Source of the DNA: Dorea sp.
GTDB lineage: Bacteria; Bacillota; Clostridia; Lachnospirales; Lachnospiraceae
Direction: 5' to 3'
Length of the DNA: 56,073 bases
NCBI GenBank assembly: GCA_022769185.1
Contig: JALEKG010000035.1
Coordinates: forward strand, 1-56,073
Positions within the stretch are counted from its first letter, which is position 1, and the number at the start of each line of letters is the position of its first letter. A program made the translations under genes and the position numbers. The notes beneath the pieces are model-generated. The model was given only the letters and a program-made list of their open reading frames with translations. It was not told the DNA's origin and ran no database searches. Positions 17,129 through 26,300 of this stretch are shown in pieces.

Positions 17129-17910
17129 TACAGTTCCACCTCCGCAGCCAGGAATACCGGACCATCTTTGCAGATCCGCTTGTTATTTACATTACTGTGG
17201 GAATCTTTTTCCTTTGATTTGCAGACACATGCAAGACATGCCCCGATTCCACATGCCATTCTTTCTTCTAAAGAAATATAGCATTCTATATTATTTTTCT
17301 CAGCATAATCCTTAATTGCACGTAGCATCGGCGTAGGCCCGCATGCATAGATAATATCAGCTTTCAATCCATTTTCCCGGATAGCATCCATAACATTTCC
17401 CTTGGTTCCTACACTTCCATCTTCCGTTGAAATATAAAGACTTCCATTTTGTTCGAATTCCTCTTTCAAAAATGTCTGTGCATTACGATAACCTACAACA
17501 ATCTGCTTCTCTGCACAATTCATCTGCTTCGCCAGTTCCAGGATCGGAGGAACACCGATTCCTCCTCCCATTAAAAACACGCTCTTTCCTTCCGCCTTCT
17601 CTACAGGAAATCCATTACCAAGAGGTCCGATAATCGGAATCTGATCTCCCGCTTTCAGTTTTGAAAATTGTTCTGTTCCCGTGTTATCACCGGTCACCCG
17701 GTATACAACACGGAGACAGCTTTCATTTCTATTAATCTCACAGATACTGATCGGACGCGGAAGCAGTTTACTTGCATCTGTGGTGTACATGGAGATAAAC
17801 TGCCCTGGCTTCGCTGAGGCTGCAGCTTCCGTCCGGATCCACATGCTAAAGATTCCATCTGCAAGCATCTCCTGAGATAACACTGTTGCCTGTTCTTTTT
17901 TCTTTTCCAT
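17128..17910 (-). CDS. pyrK: dihydroorotate dehydrogenase B, electron transfer subunit
   Basis: PyrK passes electrons from PyrD to NAD+ through FAD and a [2Fe-2S] cluster. The 260 residues show the FAD-binding motif RPISICE (52-58), the NAD-binding MGGGIGVPP (114-122), and the cluster ligands C220, C225, C228 and C247, in the pattern known from Bacillus PyrK. It is coupled to pyrD. Confidence 0.97.
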   Translation of the reverse strand: MEKKKEQATVLSQEMLADGIFSMWIRTEAAASAKPGQFISMYTTDASKLLPRPISICEINRNESCLRVVYRVTGDNTGTEQFSKLKAGDQIPIIGPLGNGFPVEKAEGKSVFLMGGGIGVPPILELAKQMNCAEKQIVVGYRNAQTFLKEEFEQNGSLYISTEDGSVGTKGNVMDAIRENGLKADIIYACGPTPMLRAIKDYAEKNNIECYISLEERMACGIGACLACVCKSKEKDSHSNVNNKRICKDGPVFLAAEVEL

Positions 17911-17925
17911 TTTTGCTGTACTCCT

Positions 17926-18852
17926 TTATCGGTTTTCCAAAGCTCCTTTAATATCTGCAATCATTGCTTCAACTGCTGCTCTGGACGCGTCGCCAAAATT
18001 TTCTTCTCCATAAGCTGCATATTGTTCCTGCTTATAAGCTGCAATAATTCCCCTGGATGAATTCACAATAGCTCCCAGACCGTCTTCATTGAAGAAATGT
18101 ACCAGATCTTTTCCTTTTCCTCCCTGTGCACCGTAGCCAGGTACAAGAATATAAGATTTCGGCATCACCTTTCGAAGTACTTTTCCCATCTCCGGATAGG
18201 TTGCTCCTACAACAGCTCCTACATAACTGTATTCATCTCCCATCAGTTCTTCTCCCCAGGCTGCTACTTTTTCTCCGACGAGCTCATAAAGTGGACGTCC
18301 ATCAATCAGCTGATCCTGAAATTCTCCACTGGATGGATTAGAAGTTTTTACTAGTACAAAAACCCCTTTTTTCTCCTCTCTACAGACATTCAGAAAAGGA
18401 TTCACACCATCAGATCCCAGATATGGATTTACAGTAACAAAATCCTCATCAAACGGTACATATGTCTTATTTCCCACTTGAACTTTTCCCAGATGACCTA
18501 CTGCATATGCTGCTGAAGTTGATCCAATGTCTCCTCTTTTAATATCTCCAATAACTACAAGCCCTTTTTCTTTACAATAATCAACCGTCTTTTTAAATGC
18601 CTGAAGTCCTGGTATACCAAACTGCTCATACATGGCAATCTGAGGCTTTACTGCCGGAATCAAGTCGTAAGTTTTATCAACAATTTCTTTATTAAATTGC
18701 CAGATTGCCTCTGCAGCCCCCTCTAAAGTTTCTCCGCACTCCGCAAATGCTTTCTCCTGTACCTGTTTTGGAATATAACTCAGCATAGGATCTAATCCAA
18801 CTACGATTGGTGCTCCTGTTTTTTTGATATTAGCTACTAACTGATTAATCAC
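17926..18852 (-). CDS. pyrF: orotidine 5'-phosphate decarboxylase (type 2, long form)
   Basis: PyrF decarboxylates OMP to UMP. At 308 residues it belongs to the long type-2 group, not the roughly 235-residue Bacillus type. VVGLDPMLSYIP at the N-terminus and the catalytic Lys/Asp region GDIKRGDIGSTS are clear, and YVTVNPYLGSDG-like sequence follows. It is placed between pyrC and pyrK with short gaps, so it is probably in one operon. Confidence 0.97.
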   Translation of the reverse strand: MINQLVANIKKTGAPIVVGLDPMLSYIPKQVQEKAFAECGETLEGAAEAIWQFNKEIVDKTYDLIPAVKPQIAMYEQFGIPGLQAFKKTVDYCKEKGLVVIGDIKRGDIGSTSAAYAVGHLGKVQVGNKTYVPFDEDFVTVNPYLGSDGVNPFLNVCREEKKGVFVLVKTSNPSSGEFQDQLIDGRPLYELVGEKVAAWGEELMGDEYSYVGAVVGATYPEMGKVLRKVMPKSYILVPGYGAQGGKGKDLVHFFNEDGLGAIVNSSRGIIAAYKQEQYAAYGEENFGDASRAAVEAMIADIKGALENR

Positions 18853-18872
18853 TGTTTCTTCCTCCTTGTTCT

Positions 18873-20153
18873 TTACTGTTTTTCGTATACCACTTGTCCG
18901 TCCACCAGAGTACAGATAACCTCTCCAGTCACATCAAATCCGTCAAATGGTGTATTTTTCCCTTTTGATACAAAAGTATTTTTATCAATTTTATAAGCTC
19001 TGTTAGGATCAAAAATCACAATATCCGCAATTTTCCCCTCTGACACAGATCCTTTCTCTGTAAGCCCAAGGATTTGTGCAGGGTGGTAGCTCATCTTCTC
19101 TGCCATTCCCATTATATCTATCACACCCGTCTGTACCAGACCAGTATAAGTAAGCGCTGCAGATGTCTCCAGTCCGACAATTCCAAATGCGGCATTTTTC
19201 ATTGATTTATTTTTTTCTTCTGCAGCATGCGGTGCATGATCCGTAGAGATCACATCCATAGTGCCGTCTTTCAGGCCCTGTCTTAACGCTTCCACATCTT
19301 CTTTGCTGCGAAGCGGTGGATTCATCTTATAATTTCCGTCATCTCCAGGAATATCATCCGTGCTTAACATAAAATGATGAGGACATACTTCACCTGTCAC
19401 CGGAAGTCCTTCCTCCTTTGCAAGACGGATCATCTTCACACTGTCTGCAGTTGAGCAATGACACAAATGAAGCCTTACTCCCGTTTCCTTGGCAAGCAGG
19501 ATATCTCTTGCTACAATCACATCTTCTACGGAATTGGTAATTCCCCTTAATCCTAATTCCCTTGCCCTCTCATCCGCATTCATCACACCACCCTCAACCA
19601 TAGTAATGTCTTCACAGTGAGCAAATACCGAAATTCCACACTCTTTTGCTTTTTTCATCCCTTCTCTGTATAGAGAAGCATTCATAACAGATTTACCATC
19701 TTCACTAATGGCATGGCATCCTTCTTTTGCCATACCTTCTATATCAGCCAGCTCTTTTCCTGCCTGTCCTTTCGTCACCGCACCAATCTGGATTACATGT
19801 ACCGGTGATTCTATTTTTGCACGTTCATGCAGCCTTGCTACCATCTCACCAGTATCTGTCACCGGTTTGGTATTGGGCATCGCACATATAGTCGTTACGC
19901 CCCCCTTTGCTGCGGCCTTTCCTCCCGTTTCCAATGTTTCCTTATATTCCAGTCCCGGATCACGGAGATGCACATGAAGATCAATAAATCCAGGCATAAC
20001 GTAACATCCCTTTGCATCAATAATACGGTCTGCTTTTTCTTCTACTTTTTCTGCGACTTTCTTAATTTTATCATCTTCAATCAATACATCGCAGCATTCA
20101 TCTTTTCTGGTCAATGGATCAATTACATGTCCATTTTGAATTAAAATTGTCAT
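18873..20153 (-). CDS. pyrC: dihydroorotase
   Basis: Dihydroorotase closes carbamoyl-aspartate to dihydroorotate. The zinc site DLHVHLRDPG (H60, H62), the LCHCST motif and STDHAPH in the C-terminal half are all present. I take the ATG that gives MTILIQNGHVIDPL (426 aa). A longer frame starting 30 codons upstream has no ribosome-binding site and would begin inside the promoter/repeat region. It is the first gene of the pyr operon; pyrB and carAB are not in the window. Confidence 0.96.
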   Translation of the reverse strand: MTILIQNGHVIDPLTRKDECCDVLIEDDKIKKVAEKVEEKADRIIDAKGCYVMPGFIDLHVHLRDPGLEYKETLETGGKAAAKGGVTTICAMPNTKPVTDTGEMVARLHERAKIESPVHVIQIGAVTKGQAGKELADIEGMAKEGCHAISEDGKSVMNASLYREGMKKAKECGISVFAHCEDITMVEGGVMNADERARELGLRGITNSVEDVIVARDILLAKETGVRLHLCHCSTADSVKMIRLAKEEGLPVTGEVCPHHFMLSTDDIPGDDGNYKMNPPLRSKEDVEALRQGLKDGTMDVISTDHAPHAAEEKNKSMKNAAFGIVGLETSAALTYTGLVQTGVIDIMGMAEKMSYHPAQILGLTEKGSVSEGKIADIVIFDPNRAYKIDKNTFVSKGKNTPFDGFDVTGEVICTLVDGQVVYEKQ

Positions 20154-20175
20154 ATATGTTGTCCTTTCTATCCTA

Positions 20176-20223
20176 TGATAAAACTCCATATTATGATTTA
20201 TTTTATCACATGGTATGATAAAA
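20176..20223. promoter_or_regulatory. three copies of TTTTATCA/TGATAAAA before pyrC
   Basis: The octamer occurs three times in 48 bp: TGATAAAA at 20176-20183, TTTTATCA at 20201-20208 and TGATAAAA at 20216-20223. The last two form an inverted repeat with a 7-bp centre. This is the promoter/leader region of the pyr operon. No PyrR-binding-loop attenuator was recognised. The repeats may be an operator for an unidentified regulator. Confidence 0.4.
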
Positions 20224-20253
20224 GGGAATGCCAAAACTGGCATTCCCTTTTGA
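20220..20253 (-). terminator. terminator after the S41 peptidase gene
   Basis: A perfect 14-bp stem, AAAAGGGAATGCCA with TGGCATTCCCTTTT and a 4-nt loop, lies 9 bases after the stop codon; the 3' arm ends in TTTT. Confidence 0.85.
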
Positions 20254-20261
20254 TTTTTCCT

Positions 20262-21440
20262 TTATTGCTCACTTTGGATCACTTCAATCGCACAATCCAG
20301 CTGATTATCTGCATCCGGATTATTATCATCTCTTTCATATTCTACTTCTACATCCGGAGTAATTCCTTTTCCATTAATATTACGCCCATTCGGAGTAAAA
20401 TATTCCGCAATTGTAAGTTTCACACAAGTTCCATCATCCAGATCAAATATCTGCTGAACCACACCCTTTCCGTATGTCTGCGTTCCTACGATCTTTCCAA
20501 TTCCATAATCCTGAATTGCTCCAGAATAAATTTCTGATGCACTGGCACTATTACCGTTGACAAGCACTGCCAGTGGCTGATTAAACTGATGTTCTTCATC
20601 GGATTTCATCTCACTGCGATTTCCATCCTTATCTTCTGTATAGACGATCAATCCTTCCGGAAGCATCAGGTCCAGCATGTCACAAACCGTGGTAAGGGAT
20701 CCTCCAGGATTATTTCTCAAATCTACGATCAATCCATTCATTCCTTGTTCTTTAAGATCTTCCAGTGCTTCTGCATACTGATCATAAGTAACCACATCAA
20801 ATTCAGAGACCGCAATATATCCAATATTATCATCCAACATCTTATATTCTACCGTCTGTGCCTGGATCTTATCTCTGGTAACAGCAACTGTAATTTCTTC
20901 GCTGTCCTCTCCTCTGAGCACAGTAAGTTCCACATCTGTTCCTTTTTCACCCTTGATTTCGCTCACAACTTCCGTGAGATCTTCACCTGTAACTTCTTTT
21001 CCCTCAACCTTATAAAGGATATCATTATCCTGAAGCCCAGCCTTCATTGCAGGCGAATCCTTATAGATCTGGACCAGTGTAATGACTCCCGTGTCCATAT
21101 TCTGGCTTAAGACTGCCCCAATTCCACTGTATTCTCCTTCCGTTGACTCATAAAGTGCCTTTGTCTCTTCTTCATCATAATATACAGAATACGGATCATT
21201 CAGGCCACTGATATAGCCTTTATAGATTCCCTCTTCCAGTTCTTTTTCGTCCACTTCACCAAGAAACTTCTGGTCGATCAGTTCTTTTAATTCTGCGATC
21301 TTCTTTTCTGTTGTACTTGCAACGGCTTCTCCGTTACCGCTTGCCTTTTCTTTTAATCCACAGGCCGCAAGCACTGCCACTAATAATATAGCAAGGGCGC
21401 CACAAAGCGCCCCTTGCCAAAAACTTTTTTTATCTTTCAT
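20262..21440 (-). CDS. S41-family C-terminal processing peptidase, probable lipoprotein
   Basis: CtpA/Prc-type serine peptidase acting outside the membrane. The 392 residues start with a hydrophobic segment ending in a lipobox-like LAAC (C27), so it is probably lipid-anchored. A PDZ domain follows (about 103-185), then the catalytic domain with Ser300 in SASASEIYSG and Lys325 in QTYGKGVVQ, spaced 25 apart as in Bacillus CtpB. It follows the M23 peptidase and ftsEX, so it may trim division or spore-envelope proteins. The exact substrate is unknown. Confidence 0.93.
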   Translation of the reverse strand: MKDKKSFWQGALCGALAILLVAVLAACGLKEKASGNGEAVASTTEKKIAELKELIDQKFLGEVDEKELEEGIYKGYISGLNDPYSVYYDEEETKALYESTEGEYSGIGAVLSQNMDTGVITLVQIYKDSPAMKAGLQDNDILYKVEGKEVTGEDLTEVVSEIKGEKGTDVELTVLRGEDSEEITVAVTRDKIQAQTVEYKMLDDNIGYIAVSEFDVVTYDQYAEALEDLKEQGMNGLIVDLRNNPGGSLTTVCDMLDLMLPEGLIVYTEDKDGNRSEMKSDEEHQFNQPLAVLVNGNSASASEIYSGAIQDYGIGKIVGTQTYGKGVVQQIFDLDDGTCVKLTIAEYFTPNGRNINGKGITPDVEVEYERDDNNPDADNQLDCAIEVIQSEQ

Positions 21441-21457
21441 ATAATTATAACCCTATA

Positions 21458-22585
21458 TTAGTAATATTTTTCCGGATTTACCGGAGTTCCATTCTCATTT
21501 ACCTGGAAATGAAGATGAGGCCCCGTAGAATTTCCAGTAGTTCCAACAATTGCAATATTCTGACCTTTGCTTACCGTCTGGCCTGCACTCACATATATCT
21601 CATGACAATGCATATAATAAGTCGTCAGACCATTCCCATGATTGATTACAATCATATTTCCCGCATTTCCAGAGTAGCCTGCTGATACGACAGTTCCGGC
21701 TGCCGCCGCATAGATCGGTGTCCCTGTCGGTGCAGCATAATCAATTCCCTTGTGATTCGTACTTGCTCCCGCTATTGGCTGTTCACGATATCCGAATCCA
21801 CTGGAAATATATGTATATCCCGGACAAGGATGTGTGAACATCCCATTTCCAGATATAACAGACGATCCCGCGCTGCCCGAATGATTCGACGCCTGTTGCT
21901 GGGCGAGTTGCTGTTCTTTTTTCTTTCGCAACGCTTCTGCAGCCGCTTTTTCCAGTTCACTCAATTTATTTTTCGTATCTCCGAGTTCACTTGCCAGCTG
22001 GTTAATCTCATCTTCTTTCGTTAAAAGAAGTTCTGTCACACTGTCCTGCTTCTCAATCATCTCATCCTGCATCGCCTGTAATTCATCATTCTCCGCCTGC
22101 AGTGCAGCTTCCTGTTCCTCTACATTCTTGACTATTTTCTGAAATTCAACAAGCATATTTCTGTCATAAGTAGAAATCGTGGAAATATATTCCGCTTTAT
22201 TCAGAAAATCCCCAATACTCTTTGACTCACACAGTATCTCAATGAACTGAGTATTCCCATTTTCATACATATAACGGATTCTCTTCTTCATACTCTCATA
22301 CTGGTCATCTTCATCAACTTTCGCCTGAATCAGTTCTTCTTCTTTTTCGCCGATTTCAGTTTCTTTCTTTTCAATCTTCTTCTTAATTTCTTCCATCTGA
22401 GAGACCACAGACTTCAGTTGCTTCGAAAGAGATGCCTTCTCATTCTCTGCATCTTTTTTCTTTTTTTCTAATTCTTCTGCCTTTTTCTTGGTGTCATCAA
22501 TTTCTGTAGCATGGGCGGTTGTTGCCATGCCCAGGCAAAGTGTAAGTATCAGCAGAAGACTTATCAACCTCTTCCCTCGCATCAT
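21458..22585 (-). CDS. secreted M23 murein peptidase with N-terminal coiled coil (EnvC/PcsB-like)
   Basis: The 375-residue protein has a signal peptide (about 1-27, cleavage near AHA-TE), a long Lys/Glu-rich coiled coil (about 28-230), a Ser/Gly linker, and a LytM/M23 zinc peptidase domain (about 255-375). The zinc and catalytic residues H278, D282 (HKGID), H326 and HLHF (H357, H359) are intact, so it should cut peptidoglycan. Coiled-coil M23 or CHAP proteins next to ftsEX are the partners that FtsEX activates across the membrane; that role is inferred from context. Confidence 0.93.
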   Translation of the reverse strand: MMRGKRLISLLLILTLCLGMATTAHATEIDDTKKKAEELEKKKKDAENEKASLSKQLKSVVSQMEEIKKKIEKKETEIGEKEEELIQAKVDEDDQYESMKKRIRYMYENGNTQFIEILCESKSIGDFLNKAEYISTISTYDRNMLVEFQKIVKNVEEQEAALQAENDELQAMQDEMIEKQDSVTELLLTKEDEINQLASELGDTKNKLSELEKAAAEALRKKKEQQLAQQQASNHSGSAGSSVISGNGMFTHPCPGYTYISSGFGYREQPIAGASTNHKGIDYAAPTGTPIYAAAAGTVVSAGYSGNAGNMIVINHGNGLTTYYMHCHEIYVSAGQTVSKGQNIAIVGTTGNSTGPHLHFQVNENGTPVNPEKYY

Positions 22586-22611
22586 ATGTATCCCCTTTCC
22601 GGAATATGCTG

Positions 22612-23523
22612 TTATACTTTTAAGTGCTTACGGATTGTAAAGAAACTTCCGAGGAAACCAATTCCCACACCTAATAAGATTCCTACCGGAAGTAATACCC
22701 TGTAAACTGTTGCAACCGGAAGAAAATCAACAATATTATTCAACAAGCTGAATTTAGTCATAATATATTCAACCACTTTATCATATAAAAAGAAAAGCAA
22801 TGCCAGAGGAATGACAGCACCTACCGCTCCAATAATCAGACCTTCAATAATAAAGGGAGCTCGGACAAATCCATCTTTCGCTCCAATATATTTCATAATC
22901 GCAATTTCCTCACGTCTGACTGTAATACCCATCGTAACAGTATTGCTGATCAGGAATACGGAAACCGCAAGCAATATTCCTATAATCACCGCAGACACAT
23001 AACCAACCAGTTTGTTTACACTGGTCAATGTTTTCGCAACTACATCAGATTTATTTACTTTACGTACACCCTCCAGACTTTCAGCATACTCAACAACTGC
23101 TTTCTGTTTGGATACATCTGACATATATACTTCATAGTTATCAGAATTAGCAAGCGGATTGTCATCTTTAAATCCATCTGCAAGATATTCCGAATCTTCT
23201 CCAAAATAATCTTCCTTAAATGTATCCCATGCGGAATCTGCACTTATATAGTTGACTTCAAGGACCCCATCCGTATTTTCTAATTGCTCACCAATTGCAT
23301 CTTTTTGCTCCTGTGTCGCGTCTTCATCAAAGAATACGGTAATTGCAACTCCCTCTTCTGCCTTCTCCACCATATAGCTGAAATTGACTACTATAGAAAA
23401 GAACAACCCGAACAGAAAGATACATGCAGACATCGTTGCGATGGATGCAATGGAAAACATCTTATTTCTCCCGATGTTCTTTACCCCTTGTTTCATCGAA
23501 TATCCTAAAGTACTAATTCTCAT
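22612..23523 (-). CDS. ftsX: cell division protein FtsX (ABC-type permease)
   Basis: FtsX is the membrane half of FtsEX, which controls peptidoglycan hydrolases at division. About 303 residues: one N-terminal membrane helix (about 20-42), an extracellular domain (about 45-165) with acidic DDNPLANSDNYEVYM-like sequence, then three helices (about 170-190, 225-250, 270-295). I take the ATG with AAGGTGGG seven bases upstream, which overlaps the ftsE end by 11 nt. A longer start four codons upstream is possible. Confidence 0.95.
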   Translation of the reverse strand: MRISTLGYSMKQGVKNIGRNKMFSIASIATMSACIFLFGLFFSIVVNFSYMVEKAEEGVAITVFFDEDATQEQKDAIGEQLENTDGVLEVNYISADSAWDTFKEDYFGEDSEYLADGFKDDNPLANSDNYEVYMSDVSKQKAVVEYAESLEGVRKVNKSDVVAKTLTSVNKLVGYVSAVIIGILLAVSVFLISNTVTMGITVRREEIAIMKYIGAKDGFVRAPFIIEGLIIGAVGAVIPLALLFFLYDKVVEYIMTKFSLLNNIVDFLPVATVYRVLLPVGILLGVGIGFLGSFFTIRKHLKV

Positions 23524-24199
23524 TATTATACCCACCTTTTTTCTCGTCGCTTACAATGACTCCCTTTTTCATTGTAACAACTCGCTTCTTCATCTCGTTT
23601 ACAATCTCCTGGTTATGGGTAACAACCAGTACGGTTGTTCCTCTGTCATTCGCCTCCTCCAAAAGCTTCATAATCTCCCATGAATTTGTAGGATCCAGAT
23701 TACCAGTAGGTTCATCTGCCAGCAAAATCGTCGGTTCATTCACAATTGCTCTTGCAATTGCCACTCTCTGCTGCTCACCACCGGAAAGTTCTCTTGGATA
23801 AGACTTATACTTTTGTGCCAGCCCTACCAGAGAAAGAGCCGCCGGAACTTTTTTCTTAATCACACGGCTCGGCGTTTCCGTTACCCGCTGTGCAAATGCA
23901 ATATTTTCATAGATATTTCTGTCTTTTAAAAGTCTGAAATCCTGAAACACAACACCGATTCCTCTTCTGTACATCGGAATCTTACGATGTTTCATTCGGT
24001 TCAGATTATGTCCATTTACAATAATGGTACCGGATGTAGGCTCCAGCTCTTTCATGATCAATTTAATCAAAGTTGATTTTCCTGATCCGCTGTCTCCCAC
24101 AATAAATACAAACTCGCCCTGTTCGATTTTTAAATTAATACCGTTCAGAGCAGCAACCCCTTTTGAGTACTCTTTCGTTACTTCTCTTAGTTCAATCAT
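23513..24199 (-). CDS. ftsE: cell division ATP-binding protein FtsE
   Basis: FtsE is the ATPase that drives FtsX. The 228 residues carry Walker A GDSGSGKST (35-43), the ABC signature LSGGEQQRV (138-146) and Walker B ILLADEP (158-164). RMKHRKIPMYRRGIGVVFQDFRLL is typical of FtsE rather than of other MacB-like ATPases. It is translationally coupled to ftsX and followed by an M23 and an S41 peptidase. Confidence 0.97.
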   Translation of the reverse strand: MIELREVTKEYSKGVAALNGINLKIEQGEFVFIVGDSGSGKSTLIKLIMKELEPTSGTIIVNGHNLNRMKHRKIPMYRRGIGVVFQDFRLLKDRNIYENIAFAQRVTETPSRVIKKKVPAALSLVGLAQKYKSYPRELSGGEQQRVAIARAIVNEPTILLADEPTGNLDPTNSWEIMKLLEEANDRGTTVLVVTHNQEIVNEMKKRVVTMKKGVIVSDEKKGGYNNEN

Positions 24200-24215
24200 A
24201 ATTTCCTCCTGATTA

Positions 24216-25304
24216 TTAATACTCCAGCGACTCCATATACTTCATATATTTCACAACCATAAGCGCAATTTTAAAAGTAATAGCGTCTTCAAACACACGC
24301 AGATCAAGTCCTGTGCTCTTCTGAAGTTTATCCAGCCGGTATACCAGTGTATTACGGTGGATATACAACTGTCTTGATGTTTCGGACACATTCAGATTAT
24401 TTTCAAAAAATTTATTGATTGTTGTCAATGTTTCCTCATCAAAATCATCCGGAGATTTCCCCTCAAAAATCTCACGTATAAACATCTTACAAAGTGGAAT
24501 TGGAAGCTGATAAATCAGACGTCCAATTCCCAAAGCACTATATGCAATCACATTACGTTCACTAAAGAAGATCTTGCCTACATCAAGCGCAAGCTTGGCT
24601 TCTTTATAAGATTTAGACACTTCTTTAATGTCATTTACAACCGTTCCGTATGCGATGAGAATATCTTCTTCTCCTTCTTCTTTCAGAAGTGCATACATAT
24701 TCTGAGCCATCTTTTCCAGCTCCACATGACCGTCACTTGGCTCCAGTTCTTTTACCACGATAATATTCTTCTCATCTACTGCTGTCACAAAATCTTTTGC
24801 ACGGTTACCCAGCAGATTTCTTACATTATCAAGAGCATTGCTGTCTTTTTCGTGCTTTGTTTCAATAATAAAGATAACACGTCTTACTTCTGTGTCAATA
24901 TGTAATTTTTTGGCACGATTATAGATGTCTACCAAAAGTAAGTTATCAAGCAGCAGATTTTTAATAAAATTATCCTTATCAAATCTTTCCTTATATGCCA
25001 CCAAAAGATTCTGAATCTGAAATGCTGCAATCTTCCCTACCATGTACACATCGTCACTTCCGCCATTTGCAAGAAGTATATACTCCAGCTGGTGCTCATC
25101 AAAAATCTTAAAGAACTGATATCCCTGTACAACCTGACTGTCTGCCGGGGATTCCACAAAGGAAACTACCTCTTCAACGTAGTTTGCCTGATCTGAAAAT
25201 GTGCTTGCAAGAGATTTACCGTCGGTGTCCATTACGCAGAAGTCAATTCGTGTAATCCCTTTCAATCCTTCAATTGTGTTTTGAAGTATTTGATTAGATA
25301 TCAT
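24216..25304 (-). CDS. CdaR/PucR-type transcriptional regulator
   Basis: The 362-residue protein has an N-terminal domain of the sugar-diacid-recognition type (about 1-130), a middle GGDEF-like/CdaR region (about 135-260) and a C-terminal PucR HTH (about 300-355; core NVSETSRQLYIHRNTLVYRLDKL). Such proteins activate carbohydrate or purine-catabolism genes elsewhere. Here the next gene, 16 nt downstream, is ftsE, so it may be co-transcribed with the division module. The ligand is unknown. GGAGGAG precedes the ATG. Confidence 0.88.
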   Translation of the reverse strand: MISNQILQNTIEGLKGITRIDFCVMDTDGKSLASTFSDQANYVEEVVSFVESPADSQVVQGYQFFKIFDEHQLEYILLANGGSDDVYMVGKIAAFQIQNLLVAYKERFDKDNFIKNLLLDNLLLVDIYNRAKKLHIDTEVRRVIFIIETKHEKDSNALDNVRNLLGNRAKDFVTAVDEKNIIVVKELEPSDGHVELEKMAQNMYALLKEEGEEDILIAYGTVVNDIKEVSKSYKEAKLALDVGKIFFSERNVIAYSALGIGRLIYQLPIPLCKMFIREIFEGKSPDDFDEETLTTINKFFENNLNVSETSRQLYIHRNTLVYRLDKLQKSTGLDLRVFEDAITFKIALMVVKYMKYMESLEY

Positions 25305-25407
25305 ATTCCATCTCCTCCACTCTTTTCAATATACATTTTTCACAACAAAATACTGTCTATCAAAAGCAAAATGCATATTATCAAGTATTATACTAATATA
25401 TATTACC

Positions 25408-25449
25408 AAAAAAATAAAGAGGAAATCATACTTTTTTGTTGATTTCCTC
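25408..25449 (-). terminator. terminator after the WecG-like gene
   Basis: On the minus strand GAGGAAATCA and TGATTTCCTC form a 10-bp stem with an 11-nt A-rich loop, followed by TTTATTTTTTT. The rest of the gap (25305-25407) is AT-rich and probably holds the promoter of the CdaR-type gene, for example TATAAT at 25387-25392, with no clear -35. Confidence 0.85.
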
Positions 25450-25537
25450 ATGTTTTTCACACAAAAAACACACTTTTTATCATGTACATAGTGACGAAAA
25501 GTAAATTCTTATATTTTTCTTATTTCATAAAGTCATC

Positions 25538-26215
25538 TTATGATTCGATCCGTTTCCTCTTTTCCATCTCCCGCTTGAATATGTGACGCAGCAAAAACTG
25601 TGCCATACGTCCCTGACCAAACTTTGGATTCTCTGTTGCAAATGCGTTCTTTCCCATCCCCATCCAGATTCGGGCATCCAAAAGACATCTGTTTTTCACA
25701 ATAAAGTCTTCCTGAAGAGGAGAAGAAAGTTCGGATAAAATGCAGTCTACCTCTCCACCGTTAATCGCATTGACCAACATATCATCTGCTCTATCCTGCG
25801 CAGATACTTTCGCCATTCCAATAATCTGAAGTCCACTATATGAGTGCTGAAGGAAATTATATGCCTGTTGTCCTTCCTCTTCCGATTCTACCAAAAGATA
25901 TACCCTTCTATGATTCTTATGAAGATATCTCAGGAACATTTTCAAAAATACTCTCTTATCAGTCTCCTGCAAATACTTACGGTCTGTCACACCTGCCGCT
26001 TCCAATATCATCTTATCGCCTGCCAGAACCAGATCAAATTCACCGACTTTTTCCTTAAGCTCCGGCATGTCATCCATTTGCATCAATGCATTTATCGTTA
26101 CAAATTCCACAATACTTACCGGCTCAGATTCCAGACATTCTATGGACTCTTTCATTGCCTCCTTGGCCATGCAGTTATCTATCTCTATATCTAAAACATT
26201 AATTCTATTGTCCAT
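25538..26215 (-). CDS. divergent WecG/TagA/CpsF-like protein
   Basis: The ATG with AGGTGA six bases upstream gives 225 residues (a longer frame adds 21 without a site). The order of motifs recalls GT26 glycosyltransferases: a variant of the TxNA motif (VTINALMQM), a DLVLAGD segment where family members have D-x-VLPDG-G, SPLQEDFI at the usual P-x-QE site, and MGMGKNAFA near the end. Several key residues differ, so catalytic activity is doubtful. It may be a degenerate relative with another role. It lies next to a spore-protein gene and ends in a terminator. Confidence 0.6.
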   Translation of the reverse strand: MDNRINVLDIEIDNCMAKEAMKESIECLESEPVSIVEFVTINALMQMDDMPELKEKVGEFDLVLAGDKMILEAAGVTDRKYLQETDKRVFLKMFLRYLHKNHRRVYLLVESEEEGQQAYNFLQHSYSGLQIIGMAKVSAQDRADDMLVNAINGGEVDCILSELSSPLQEDFIVKNRCLLDARIWMGMGKNAFATENPKFGQGRMAQFLLRHIFKREMEKRKRIES

Positions 26216-26300
26216 AACTTCACCTGCCAATATTTCTACCAGTTGTTCGATTATAGCAAATGAATATCCTGTTTTCAACCTTTATCATCAAATCTTCACA

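Noticed and set aside
20154-20243. 30-codon N-terminal extension of dihydroorotase
   Set aside because: It has no ribosome-binding site, lies across the regulatory repeats, and family members start at MTILIQNG-like sequence.
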